A stretch of 64,000 bases of DNA from Climacium dendroides (GCA_950106755.1 OX467090.1:10043489-10107488), one strand, 5' to 3'; positions 24,299 through 36,300 are shown, numbered from the stretch's first letter. Numbers and translations: made by a program. Notes: a model not told the origin generated them from the sequence alone.

Positions 24299-24810
24299 CA
24301 CTAAAATTGGTAAATAGTGTTGGCAACACTAATTTACTGAAATAACACTAAATAATTGTGATTAGCAAGGTTAGTGTTAGAAGATTATTTATCCATTCTA
24401 ACACTATTTTAGCTCTATAGTATATTACGATTTTCTAGGAAAGGGACAAATTTTCATGGCGAAAGGCAAAAATTACAATTTTGCAAAGAAGGGACAAATT
24501 TTCATGATGGGAGGCTAAAATTACAGTTTTGCAGGGAAAAGACAGATTTTTGCAGTGGGAGGCAAAAATTACAGTTTTCTTGGAAAAGGATAGATTTTCA
24601 TGGTGGGAGGCAAAAATTACAATTTTGTAGGGAAGAGACAGATTTTTATGGCGGGGGGTAAAAATTACAGTTTTGCCGAGAAGGGACAAATTTTTATAAC
24701 AGCAATTAAGTGCCCCAACACTATTTACACATAAGTTGAAAAATAGTGTCGGGGGTAAAAAACAAGGAACAACACTCATTATCACCCAACACTATTTACC
24801 AATTTTAGTG
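24299..24810. mobile_element. TA-flanked MITE with 25-bp perfect inverted repeats
   Basis: The first 25 bp (CACTAAAATTGGTAAATAGT then GTTGG) are the exact reverse complement of the last 25 bp. TA precedes (24297-24298) and TA follows (24811-24812), consistent with a TA target duplication as in Tc1/mariner-like MITEs. The related site at about 15460-15490 lacks the element, giving an empty site. The interior holds about six units of a 48-bp minisatellite (24430-24710) with the words 'aaattacagttttgc' and 'gggacaaattttcat'. Confidence 0.8.
24430..24710. repeat. 48-bp minisatellite inside the TA-flanked MITE
   Basis: About six diverged units of 48 bp, each with 'gacaaattttcatgg.ggaggcaaaaattacagttttgc'-type content. 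The minus strand is open through the array because 48 is a multiple of three. It is probably not coding. Confidence 0.8.
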
Positions 24811-25799
24811 TATTGTTGAGGCAGCTAAAGAGTTCAAGAATTGCGTGCTGTTAGAGCAAGGCCACCCAGCTTGCAAAACGCAGGCAACCTCGACCTACAA
24901 AGATGGGGGTTTGGTCAGGTTTGGCAGCCAAGCTACCAGGCTTGCCCCATCCATAGCCTCTTAAGAGGCCATACCCCTCGTAAGCTTGACAACTCACATA
25001 CCCTCCAATCTGATGACTCACATACCTCCCACCCCCGCCTGATCACTCAAAGTAAAAGAACAGGAGCCCCAAACCTCCGCCAACCTTTGCGCCTCTTGTC
25101 ACTTCTTGTTTTGTCAGCCGCAGGGTGGCCTGCAACTTGAGGTCATTTTGTCAGTCACAGAGCGTTTTCAACTTGCTTCTCCTAAGAAGCTATCCATTTT
25201 ATAGGACGGGTGGGGTTGTTTTGGAGACACCTTTTAACAGTTCATCCAAGTTATAGGACAGGTGGGGATGCTCTTAGGGAACAGATGAAGTTGGCACCCT
25301 CGGAGATTGAAACATCTGCTACGGACCTCAAACAAAGAGAAATTATGGTATTGTGTTGGAGGGCACAATTCATGAACCTTTGTACCTTGGAACTCCACAC
25401 CTTGCCATGCCATCAAATTTGTTGGGACCCTTTTTTTTTTAAGAAAAACAATTTTTTGAGGTGGTGTGTGTGCACAAAAAGCCCTTTGTGGTCGTCAATT
25501 CACATAAGAATATTTGGAAGGTTGTGGTGGTATAGGCCCAAACAAATCTGTCACACTTGGCAAAAAAAACACTAGAAAAAACACGAGGATAAACAACTAA
25601 CTTAAAGGTAGGAGGTCCACAAATTGTCCACCTTAGTGTTGAAACTGAATTTTGGGGAGGTGAAGCTTCTTGAAATTAATTTTTCAGTAAAGTTTCCTTG
25701 AAAGACAAGTGGAATTGGCATCTAAAACACGATTGTTTAATATTTCTTGGAGCTTTGTGGATTTAGTTATAAATTTTTTGAAATTGAAGTGGCATAGGG

Positions 25800-25909
25800 C
25801 TCCAAAATGGTTCACCTCTTAAAATGTACTCTAAATGTACATTGTTGAAGGCTATGAAAAAGCAACATGTACAAATAGTGTATATTTAAAGAGGTGAAAC
25901 ATTTTAGAA
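25800..25909. mobile_element. 110-bp hairpin MITE, copy 2
   Basis: The ends CTCCAAAATGGTTCACCTCTT and AAGAGGTGAAACATTTTAGA form an inverted repeat. It has the same length and centre as the copies at 26009-26118 and 36731-36840. It lies in inverted orientation relative to the surrounding segment of copy 3. Confidence 0.7.
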
Positions 25910-26008
25910 CCTCCTACCTTAGATGGGATAGAGTCTTTGCATGGAGAATGTGTTGGGGGAGCAAAACAACATGATAGATTAAGGTAAAAGGTTTTAAAAA
26001 TGCATGGA

Positions 26009-26118
26009 CTCTAAAATTGTCCACCTCCTCAAGTGTGCACTATTTTTACATGTTGCTTTTTCATATCCTAGAGCAATGTACAAACAATGTACATTTTAGG
26101 AGGTGAGCTATTTTAGAG
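26009..26118. mobile_element. 110-bp hairpin MITE, copy 3
   Basis: CTCTAAAATTGTCCACCTCC at the left is mirrored by the right end (GGAGGTGAGCTATTTTAGAG). The length is exactly 110 bp, as in the copy at 36731-36840. Confidence 0.75.
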
Positions 26119-26310
26119 CCCTATGCCATTTCAACTTCAAAATTTTATAACTAATTCCACAAAGCTCTAAAAGATATGAAACGACTTAGGTTAGATGTCA
26201 ATTCCACTTGTCTTTCAAGGAAACTTTACTAAAAAAAATATATCAAGATGTTTTGCCTTCCCAAAATTTAGTTTAAGCCCTTACATGGTCCATTTATAGA
26301 CCTCGCACCT

Positions 26311-27040
26311 TGGTAACTTGTTGATAGAGTTTGCTCCTTATATTGTGACTAAGTTTGCAAAAAATTAGTAGTTGCACTTTACAAGGTCACATTTGTATCA
26401 AAAATGTCCAAAATGGTGGTGATTCATTGGATTCATGCAATGTTTAAGGGCAAGTTAGCTACATGCTTGAAAAAATTCAAACCTTTTGGAATTGTACAAC
26501 ATGTAGGAAAAATATAGTAAGTAGAAAGAAGCATAGAATGATTCAAAATACTAAACTGTTAACAATTTAGTTATGGACTTGAAAAATGCACATTCCAATG
26601 GTTATAATATTCTAATAAATAATCTACACCCAATGTTTCTATTTTTTTTTTCCAAAAATTTCAAAAATTGAGTTAAATAAAGAACTTCAAATTTTATTTT
26701 AGCCGAGTTGAGAATCCATAACTACCCGCAATCTAAAACTCCTCGTAACTTTTATCCCATAAATCAAAATGGAATGATTCAAAGCTTCCCACAAATAAAT
26801 AAATCTAGAAAACCAATTCCAGATTTTTAATTTTTAAGAAAAGAATTTTTTGAAAAAAAATTCAGCTACCCAAAGATCAATGAAAATTACGTATCATACA
26901 ATAACTTTTTAACCATGTAGTCAAAATTTATGAAAATTGTTGGACCTTAAAGCTGGTCTTTAAGCACATGTTCTATGAAACTTTCACAGAAAAAAAAAAA
27001 AAAAAATTCCATTCGTAGTGAACTACCCAAAATCAGATAG
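26311..27040. repeat. Fragment related to the 36863-37920 TTAA element
   Basis: Shares ordered words with that element, for example 'caaggtcacatttgtat', 'aaaatgtccaaaatgg', 'tagaaagaagcatagaatg' (inverse near 37400) and 'tttcacagaaaaaaaa' with 'gtagtgaactaccc'. Clear TTAA ends were not found, so it is a decayed or partial copy. Confidence 0.5.
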
Positions 27041-28560
27041 AGTGTGCTCTTTATATCCAGACCAGCTTTTCAAAAGTCAGTGATGCACCTGGGTCAGGAT
27101 GTGGGTACTCGAGTGGAGGTAATGAAGAGGTCCACTGGGAATTTAAATTATGGGGGGAAAATTAAAGGGGGCTTGGGGAGAATTCTTTCGGACCAATGGG
27201 GAGGCTGCCCTGGGTTGGGTTCGTTATCCGGATGGGCTCAGTTGGGACTTATAAGTTATAACTGAACTGCATGGGGTTGCGAGGCCAGGGTGTACTGACG
27301 GCAGGGTAATTTTCGGATTCTCTGGGGATAAAAGTAAAAAAATTCGAGCGATGTCTAGGGTATGTTATAGACCTCTCCTAACTAATTTGGGGATCTCTTT
27401 TTAAAATATGAATTCAAACTTTGAAAAAAGTATTTATGTGATTTTTTTTCCCCAAGGTAAATCCAACTTGGTAGGCCCACTTTGTGGGTTGGGTTTAATG
27501 TCCCCAGAACTACCCCCACTCATCCCGAGGAGAAATGCTGAGATATTTTATTTGCTTCACATGATAAAAAAGAATTATCAATTTTGGATTCATATTTGCA
27601 ATGAGAGCCTTCAAATTAGTTAGGAGAGGAGGATTAGATAAATTACTTTCATCTCAGACCCGTTCTTCATCCAATTGTGGATTCTTGGCAGTACAGTAGT
27701 TTATATCGACCAATGCCTCTCGTTGATGTGCATTTTGGGGGGAAAAAATGCCTCTTTGTCAGACTCCGCCCTCCTCACCAACCTTTTTTTTTTCCCAAAA
27801 TGCCCTCTTCCTTAGCATTGCTCTATACGTACCTGCCATTTTGAGTTCTACTCAAGGATTGAAAAGAGCCTTGAGTCTAAACTAGATAGGGCAAACAGCC
27901 AAGGTCAACTGACCCCTTCAATCCTCCCTGAGAGAAAAATTAAAGTGGTGATTGTTTCAAGGGTCTCAAGGTTGCATGACTTATGTTGGTTGTTGTGCTC
28001 TTTGGTGTTTTGCCAGTTTGTTTGGTGGCTTGGCATTTGGTCTTGCTCTTGGTTGTTTGCAATTGACTCCGGTTTTCTTGTTTGTTATTGGTTTGGATTG
28101 TTTGCTTTTTAGGTTTTGAAAAAATGAAATATTTTTGCCGGGGACTTATTCCTCTTGCTCAGTGTACTTTTTCCCTGTATCAATGCAAATCGTCCATGTG
28201 TTAAATTTTTTTTTAAATCAGTGAATTTTTTGTTGTGTGGCAAGTAAAAAATTTCAGTGTTTTCCCCTTGGGGGGAGGGGGTCCCTTGGGGTCAGTTTAG
28301 CCCGGTCTTATTGAGCAGGCTGACCCATGGTCTCTGTAAGTTAGAACAGCGGCAGTCCCCACTCTCCCTCTATTGATTTCCACGTCATCCGCATGGCTGG
28401 CCAGGTGGAAGTAGTGGGGTGACAACGTGGCAGTGGATGAGTGGATGGTGCGGAACGTCATTGTGCTGAGCTGGCAGAATGGGGGGTGGGTCGGTCGGTA
28501 CTGGGTAGGTCAGGTGGAAAGGGTCTGGTCGGTATCCCACCAAGTGGGAACGACTTTTCA
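27041..28560. repeat. Dispersed repeat fragments (GGGCCA family and partner)
   Basis: 27050-27240 is the inverse of 18030-18200. 27290-27650 contains decayed pieces of the GGGCCA MITE ('ctaatttggggat', 'gcaatgagagcc'). 28395-28525 is the direct relative of 18715-18830. No gene seen. Confidence 0.5.
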
Positions 28561-30470
28561 ATCATAGTTTTTTTTGGGATTTTGGTACATTCTTTTTCAA
28601 CCATTAATTCAAATTCCTTGACTTTTTCCACCGCTTGCTCTATTTATTTATGGTGGATTCGGTGACCTTAATTTTAATTTCCTTTGACAATTTTTACCAT
28701 TCATTTTATTTGAAATAAGGGTAGTTCCATATTTCTTAACCCTACTTTCAATCTTTAGAGAATGGGGATTTCGCACTCTCTCGTTGATTCTTTGTAGCTT
28801 ATGGAGGTCCCATTCTTTGAGGATTGAAAATGGCCCTTATTTTCCTCCAGAGGATGTAAAGGCACTTTCACTATAGTTGCTAAGAGAAAATGGCCCTTGC
28901 ATTAGAATTGCATGTACATTGATAGTGTATTTGAGCTTTGAGAAGTTGATTGCTTCATTAGCTGCCACATTGACGCCCATTTGTGGAAAAAAATTATTGT
29001 AATGATATTCTCTGTAGGTGAAAAGTTCTCCCAAGTTTCCATTTTCACTGTCAAAACGACACCAAAGGGGTGTCACCTCTTTTTCATGTAGAATGGCTCT
29101 TCATTTTTCTCACCGATTTCTCATTCTTCATAAAAGATTACTTATCATAGAAGGTATGACTATCTCTAATTATTATGAGGAGTAATGTGAGTGAAGTGAA
29201 TCTAGTACTAAGGTGTTTGTAGATTCATTCTTAGTTAACATTATAGACATGAAGTTCAAGTTCAAATATTTAGTCATTAGATGTTTTTTCAAGCCTTCGA
29301 AAGACCACGAGTTCCCAAACTATGGGGAATGTGGAAAAGACACCACATTAATAGTCTACAGTGGTCAAGAGACTACCACATAAGATAATAATATTTATTT
29401 AATTTTTAAATAAATGTTTTTTAAAATAAAAAATATTGTAAAAATATTGTAAAATTTAAAATTATTTAATAATCTAATTGTATAGCTGTCATTCATAACA
29501 TGGGGAATAATTCCAAAACAATCTCTTCAGAGCATCACCACCCATCCTCTAAAATGAATGGTCTACGGATGGCCTCTTAAGAAGGGCCTTCAAATCCACC
29601 CCACCCGTCCTCTAAAACGGATGGCCTCTTAAGAAGCACCTCTTGGAAATGAACTTAGGCCTCCATATGAGGGTGGTTTTGGAGGCCTCAATTCGGCCTG
29701 CAAAACAAGAGAAGACAAGTCGTTTATTGCTCTCCGCGATTCTAGCAAGTGGTTCATGCCGAGTTGTTTTACTTTGGTTGGAAGTTATATGGCCTCTTAA
29801 GAGGCCATGGGTGGGGCGGCCATTCCCGCCTGGCCTCCATACTTGACTGAGACTGTTTTTTTAGGCCAAATGAACCTACAAAATGCCTCCTAGGTGGTGA
29901 TGCTCTCAAGGCCTGAAAAAGTATCTAATGATTGGTATGGTTTTTGAATTTAATATACAAGGATTGAATAAGAAGTAGGTCTTCAAGCTCCAAATTATAG
30001 TATGAGAGCTTGGTAGTTGATGCCAAAAGCTTTTTCTACTAGTGCATATTCTCTTGTTTCAAAATAAATATGTGGTACTCTAATTAGTTACGCACTAAAG
30101 ACCACAAATTTATTTTGAGATAGAGGGAATACTATTTATCTAATTTTTTAGAAACTACTAGACATGCATATATGAAATTAATATACCAATTATCAAAATT
30201 TTACATACTTTGTGAAATAATGTTCACTTTTTACACCACCATGATCCTAGAATAGACAATACATAAAAAGTTCTATTAATAGTACCAAAATCTTCACCAA
30301 AATCTAAATTTCTCTTTTCATTCCAATAGTGGATTGTGTATGAGTATAACATTGTGATTTGTGAAGTTAAAGCAATTTTTTTAATAATAATAAGAGTAAA
30401 AGAAGAAACCAATGACCTTTTAAATGATATCTTTACTCATCTTTATATATCCCTAGCAAAAAATTGTTGC
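28561..30470. other. Intergenic, no gene seen
   Basis: AT-rich DNA. A block at 29540-29900 contains repeated 'ggcctcttaagaag' words and their complements and may be part of another repeat. Confidence 0.4.
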
Positions 30471-30482
30471 TTCCAAAAGTTG

Positions 30483-30719
30483 GGGCCAATGAAGATTGAC
30501 CCCCTTATTGTCCCATTCAAGGGTAAATGTAAAAATTGTAACTTATTTTGTGTTGCATCAATTTTGTATTTTTTCACATGTCCATACTAATTTAGGGCCT
30601 CTGATTGCAAATATGAATTCAAAATTTCCAAATATTTTGATGAGTAGAAAATAAAAAATTTCAGTGTTTTCTCCAAGGGTAAAACACAGGGCAATAAGGG
30701 GGTCAATCCTCCTTGGCCC
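30483..30719. mobile_element. hAT-like MITE, family GGGCCA, copy 2 (well preserved)
   Basis: The left end begins GGGCCAATGAAGATTGACCC and the right end is its reverse complement over about 28 bp with two mismatches (TTGACCCCCTTATTG shared exactly). AAAAGTTG occurs at 30475-30482 and 30720-30727, an exact 8-bp target duplication. Length 237 bp; interior AT-rich and non-coding. Confidence 0.88.
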
Positions 30720-30727
30720 AAAAGTTG

Positions 30728-31270
30728 GCACCTCATGCACCTTAGGCTCTCAAAGTAAATTTAGGGTGTGCAGTTACCTCAGTTAAGCATGGTTTCCAAT
30801 TTCTGAAAATATTACAAGTTAAATGATATTGTAGAGCACTTTGTTGTTGTTTTTTCCATATGAAATTATTATTGTGTTTGAAAAACAACCATTTGTCGCA
30901 CAATACTCTTCAAATCCTCCATTCAATTTCTACTCCTTAAAATTTTAGAAAGTCTCCCACAAATGTGTGTATTCACATTTCAACTATACAAAGTAGTGAA
31001 ATTAGGTTGCCTTAAGAATTAGGTTGCCTCACCTACAAAAGTTATTTCATGAATCATTGCATGTCTACATGGAGGTGCATACAACTTTCTATTCATGCCA
31101 TAAACTGGTGCATCAATCCATGCAATACAAATAGTTTTTGGTTGTTGAAAATTACTACATCCTTGTATAGCAATAGTAAATATTTATATTATGTAAAATG
31201 TTGATAAATTAGCGAAGTGTAACATAATTTCACTATTCAATGTACATGTTTAATTTTTACAATTATAGTA
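30728..31270. other. Intergenic, no gene seen
   Basis: AT-rich DNA with no coding frame and no transposon ends recognised. Confidence 0.4.
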
Positions 31271-32270
31271 GAACCACCCATTCCCATTTAGGGATCCATA
31301 CCTAACCTATAGGATGTAGCTATTTCCAACCAAAGCTAGAACATATTTCCAATCAAAGTTTGTAATTCGATTCTTTCTCCTTTTCAAGGTTGGGATGGGA
31401 CTAATAAGGTCATGACACATGCACTACAAGAGAAAGGGGGTATTAAGTGCAATATTTAGATAGAAATTGCATAATGAAAGGTTGGATATTTTAAAAAAAC
31501 TTACTCAAAAACCATGTGTCTAAGACCATGTGTCTAAGACTTACTTTAAAGTACCTTTGCTAAAATTCATACATCATTTCAATTCAATCAATTTTTGCAT
31601 GTCTTTTCAACATTTATAAAAGACAACTTAACTACAAAAAATTTGCAAATCATGGGGTTTGAACTCCTCACCTAATGCTTAGTAGTGAGAAACCTTTAGT
31701 TAGTACCTTGCTACATCTTGTTTCATATGTGAAATCAAAGATGTTTTAGAAATTTACATGACATAAGGTGTCTATTTAGTAACTAGTGACCAACAAGGAC
31801 AATTGTTTAGTAATGTAATGACTAATTAAATTGTGAACTTGACATGTACATATTGTACACAACAAAATTGACCTTTTAATAACCAATGACCGAAATAAAT
31901 AAATTTTTACTAATGTTATGATTGATTAGCATTGAGGATTAGCAACATACTTATTATATGCAACTAACTTGACAATTTAGTATTAGAAACAACATTTTAG
32001 TAATTCTTAACTAATTGGTTGTACTTAATACTATCTTTCCTCTTGTAGTGATGTTCCAATGTAGTGAGCAAGAAAGTAGGAAGTAGTGAGCAGAAAAGCA
32101 ATTCTTGAAAGATTAGAATTGGAAGACTCTAGTGACATTGGCTATTGATGAAGTTCACCATAATTTCAATTTTGAGAATAAAATTATGAAAATTTCATTG
32201 TCCCCTTGTTTCCTATCTTCCTACATGGGAAAAATTTCTACTACCTCGTACTTCTTACAAAATCGCTTCA
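31270..32270. repeat. Dispersed repeat 'ccaaccta..ggtgta', copy 1, interrupted by a CACTA element
   Basis: The flanks on both sides of the CACTA element match uninterrupted relatives at 36300-36700 and 41130-41450. Landmarks are 'cccaacctatagg', 'tatttccaa', 'ggttatgacac', 'gtagtgagcaagaaagta', 'gattagaattggaagactct' and 'tcctatcttcctacatggg'. Confidence 0.7.
31422..32050. mobile_element. Non-autonomous CACTA (EnSpm-like) element
   Basis: It starts CACTACAAGAGAAAGGGGG and ends with the inverse (..CTTTCCTCTTGTAGTG). CACTACAAGA is the classical CACTA terminus in plants. ATG lies immediately before (31419-31421) and after (32051-32053), an exact 3-bp target duplication. The relatives of the flanking repeat at about 36430 and 41260 run straight through the insertion point, giving two paralogous empty sites. 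At 629 bp and with no transposase frame, it needs a partner element to move. Confidence 0.92.
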
Positions 32271-32271
32271 A

Positions 32272-33276
32272 GTAAAATAGCCCATTGTGGTTAAAATTAG
32301 GAGTTTGACCTCATGTTGTTGTTGAAATTTTTCAAGTTTTTTTCCACATTAATAAAGTGTGAGAAACAATGAGAATAATTGAAATTATATTTTAAAAATA
32401 AAATGTGAATTTGTTGTGAATTTTTGAAGTGTTCAATGCATCATGGCCTAAAAGAGTCTGTAGACTGCCAGTACCTTAGAACCAACAAAATCTAAATCCA
32501 TCATGCTCATTTTGTTCACCTAAAATAGTCATTGTATGTTCTAATATAGAAGGCCTAAAAAGTCAATTCTTACAATGAATTCACACTGAAAAATTGGAAG
32601 TTCCTAATGAAGTCACCAATCACTCCATTACTATCATGTAAGGCATGCATTGTGGTGAAAATTTCACATACTAAAATAACCTATGATGGGATCATTCCCT
32701 AAGTGTCCACTATAGGTCATTTGACTACAATGGACTGTTTTACTTTAAATGACAAACTATTGGGTGCTTCTACTGTAAGGTAAAATAGTCCATTGTGGTC
32801 AAAGTTAGAAGTTTGACCTCATGTTATTGCTGAAATTCTTCAATTTTTTGTCCACATTATTACAAGTGTGAGAAACACTGAAAGCAGTTGAAATTATGTT
32901 TTTTTTGACAAAGTATGAATTTCCTGTGAAATTTTGAATTAATGCATCACTTTGACCACAATGGACTATTGATGCATCATGGCTGAAAAGAGTTAGTAGA
33001 CTACCTTAGAACCAACAAAATCCAAACCCATCATGCTCATTTTGTTCACCCAAAGCAGTCATTGTATTTTCTAACACAGAAGGCCTCAAAAGTCAATTCT
33101 CACAACCAATTCATGCTGAAAAGTTGGAAGTTTCTAATGAAGTCACTAATTGTCCCATTACTGTCACATAAGACATACATTGTGGTCAAAATTTCACATA
33201 CTTTAAAAAAACCCATAATGAGGTCATTCCCCTAGGTGTCCACTATGGGTCATTTGACTACAATGGACTGTTTTAC
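32272..33276. repeat. Two tandem GTAAA-family inverted-repeat elements (508-bp period)
   Basis: GTAAAATAGCCCATTGTGG at 32272 recurs as GTAAAATAGTCCATTGTGG at 32780. Each unit ends in the inverse (CAATGGACTGTTTTAC at 32743 and 33276). The intervening flank 'aaactattgggtgcttct' is also duplicated after the second unit ('atgggtgtttct'). The first insertion therefore was followed by a tandem duplication that took its flank along. The empty site, seen at 36690 and 41430, reads cTTAAa; the filled flanks read TTCAA and TTTAA. Confidence 0.7.
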
Positions 33277-34388
33277 CTTAAATTGACTTTTATGGGTGTT
33301 TCTACCATATATGAAGAGAGAGAAAAAAAAAACTGCCAGGAATCATGAGTCCTGTCCAACCAATTTTTTGGGGGTGCAGGGAGCGTGCTGAATTCAAATA
33401 CCTGGTGCCATCAATTTTCCAAGGCTTGGGGTGGCCACAAAGGAGCACATGCCAGGCGAAGGCCATCTCATTGCTGCACACGCTCCCTGCAAGCCCTCAC
33501 ACTCTTGCCTCACCTCCCTTTTCATTAGTCTCTGGGCTACCCTTTCATGCATCCATGATGGGGGCCATCCACTTTTCTACAATTAATTCGCCCCCCTGTT
33601 TAGAAAAAACAACTTTAAAAAAACAAGCTGTGATAAGCAAATCATCACTGCTAGAGGCTCACTTTTTTTTACTCCTTTTTGGTGGTTTGGATGTTGTGAA
33701 CTGCTCCAGGTAGGCTCCGTACAGCTCAAAAAAATTTGAGCAAATTTTTCTTGGTTGCAGAAACCAAGTTTCGCCTGCCTATGACATGGTTTACAATAGT
33801 GTGTGTGTGTGTGAAGGAAACAGGCGGCAGCTAGGCTGTAAGAAGCTTTGTCTGTGTCGCTTGTAGCTTTTGTGAATGCAAAGCTTCCTCTCATGTGTTT
33901 GGATTAAGGTAGACAAGCCTCTTTGATTTGGAATCTGGACATCTTAGGGTGAATTCCAAGAGGGGTGAATATTTTTCTTGGAGGTGTGTGCTTGTTTCAT
34001 GTGTTAAACCCAAGTGGAATTATAATTTTTCGATCAAATTTGTAGTTTTTGTGAATTTTTGAAGTGGTCAGCCTTGAAATTTACAAAAGTTGACTTTAGA
34101 ATAAAGCCATAAACACCCCTTTAAACAACCTAAAAACGCCTAATGAAGTACTAGATATTTTCTATTAGTGGAGTGCCACATTATAATAAAGTCCCTAATT
34201 TTGTAATAATATTTTCTGATTTTGTCATAAAATGAAGAAAATTGGGGGGATTTCAGGTGGAATTGGGGCCAAAAGTAGGTGGTGGAATTGGAGCCAAAAA
34301 TAGGTGGTAGAATTGGGTTGGTCTATTGACGGAATTGGATTGCAAATGGTAATGGACTAGTCTACATTAGAACCAACCAACAAGTGTA
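33277..34388. other. Intergenic, no gene seen
   Basis: A block at 33345-33720 is GC-richer and has chance open frames without family resemblance. A (GT)n tract lies near 33798-33812. Confidence 0.4.
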
Positions 34389-34392
34389 TCAA

Positions 34393-35196
34393 CCCCTTTA
34401 GGCCAAAGGCCATTTTCTGTCAACTTTAAAAAAAAAAATTTACAGAATCTAATCGTAAGATCTTGCACTTTACTTGTTTGTGATTATGTCATAAAATTTT
34501 CATGAAGTTTGACCGTATAGTTAAGAAATATTAACATTCAAGGTTGGAAAAAGAAGTTTTTTTGAACACTAGCTTACAATTTCAAATGACTTTGACCGCC
34601 ATTTGTGAAAAAAAATTTGGACAATGAACTTTGAGTTAAATAAAATTCGTGTTGAAGAATAGAGTTGAAAGTCTAGAAAAAAAATTCCAAAAAAATACAT
34701 TTGATTTTCATTCTTTAAAAAATTGTTAAGTAGAAATAGGTCCAAAATTGAAAGAAAAACTAAATTGTTAATAGCTTTAAGATGGGATTGAAACACAATA
34801 ATTCCAACAGTGAAATTGTTCTAGCAAGCAAACTTTACTTGTCAAACAATTTTTTTTGAAAAATTGTGAAAGCTACAATGAAATGAATCCTATAAGTTAT
34901 ATTTTCAAATGGAATGAATGAAAGCTTCACATGTAGACAAAAATATGATCTATAGAAAAAAAATAATAATTTCGAGTTTTTGTGGATTTTCTTTTGCCCA
35001 CCAAATGAAAATTTTGGCTTTTTGTAGTATAACTTTTGCTCACGAGCACTGATTGAAATAAAAATTATATTTCCATGAATCTAATTTGTTTTTCTATCTT
35101 ATGAGAAAGTTTCAAAAAGTTTTACTAAATATTGAGTTAATAGGAACCTACCCAAAATCCATTTTGTTCCTTGAGGGAAAAATGGGCCTTTAGGGG
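34393..35196. mobile_element. TTAA-family element with CCCC ends, ~804 bp
   Basis: It starts CCCCTTTAGGCCAAAGGCC and ends GGGCCTTTAGGGG. TTAA follows at 35197-35200, and TCAA, a one-base decay, precedes at 34389-34392. The termini match those of 36863-37920 (CCCCTAAAGG). The interior is non-coding. Confidence 0.6.
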
Positions 35197-35200
35197 TTAA

Positions 35201-36300
35201 ATAAGCATTGAGCATGAAAATAAAGAAGACTACATGTGTTGTTGCATGAGAGTGGAAGACAAGTGTGGTGATTGGTGAGGAACATCAAGAGATTACATGC
35301 ATTATGTGAAGGTCAAATTCAACATAAATTAAGTATTTTTTGGAGTCAATAAGTGCTACATGACATCTAATGATTCGTGCAAGGTGATGTGGACTTATTA
35401 AAATTTGATGTAGAAATTCCATTTCGACATCTTTCTACTCAATGTAACCTTTTTCTATGGTATTGTTGCAAAGTTGGATGTGAAAATGACACGATTTGTT
35501 CCCGTAATCTTCATGCTTCCATTGAATAGGGGAACATGGCCAATTCTATCAAAACCATGTTTCCTATTGGAACTCAGAGCTTGTTCACACCCAAAAATTT
35601 GAGTTGAAGCCCTTCTAAATGGAGTGTTTTGATTGAAAGATAGCTATAGTACCTAGCTTTTGGGTGTACCTCATATAGAATTTGGATTCGAGCCCATCAT
35701 TTTTTCACTTGATGAAAATCACTGTTAGAATCCTACATGGCCAAAGTAGATAGTAGCCCCTTAGACCTAAAGGGAGTATTTTTTGAAAAGGTTTTGGAGG
35801 TATCCAACCTCCAAGTCAAAGAGGAGATTTGGGAAGATTTTTTTTAGCCAATCATTTATATTTGTTTATTTCTTTTTTCTAAGTCGTTTGACTTGAAACA
35901 TCAAAACTAGCCAAAATTAGAGAGAGACAGATGACAATACAACACACACATATGTAAAGCAATGTTGACTACAAGAGGTTCTATGACTACGATGTAAATT
36001 TAAAAAAGACCTCTAAGGATAACTCTACTTAAAAAATCAGCCCAAGTACATAATGGGTCATGATTCAACTTTTTTCGTTTATATCAAATGTTTGGACCAC
36101 TACCTATGTATAAGTCTTTTGTTTCAAGCATGGTACCCACTAACAATGATCTCATCCTTTGAGCAAAGTACCACTTTTGTTCATCGGTTGGAACCCAAGG
36201 TTTTTGATGTAAACATGCCTTCAATTGAAGTAAATTATTGCATGTTTACCTTGCCTTAATTTAATTGTTAATTGAACTTAGTCTTTGTAATACGTAGGGT
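35201..36300. other. Intergenic, no gene seen
   Basis: AT-rich DNA with chance frames only. Confidence 0.4.

Larger units (their letters stand above)
23160..26310. repeat. Segmental repeat, copy B (with insertions)
   Basis: Collinear with copy A at 14950-16350 but longer. It has gained the inverted-repeat element 23267-23721, a decayed TTAA-family fragment near 23880-24060, the element 24299-24810 and a GC-richer block near 24840-25200. It also carries two copies, in opposite orientation, of the segment containing the 110-bp hairpin MITE (25600-25930 and 25950-26310). Confidence 0.65.

Noticed and set aside
31655..31675. tRNA-like T-arm words ('ggggtttgaactcctcacc')
   Set aside because: No acceptor stem, D-arm or anticodon arm can be built around it, and it lies inside the CACTA element.
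33345..33713. 122-codon open frame in a GC-richer block
   Set aside because: Low-complexity peptide with no family resemblance, no splice or promoter context, and an overlapping frame on the other strand. Composition explains it.
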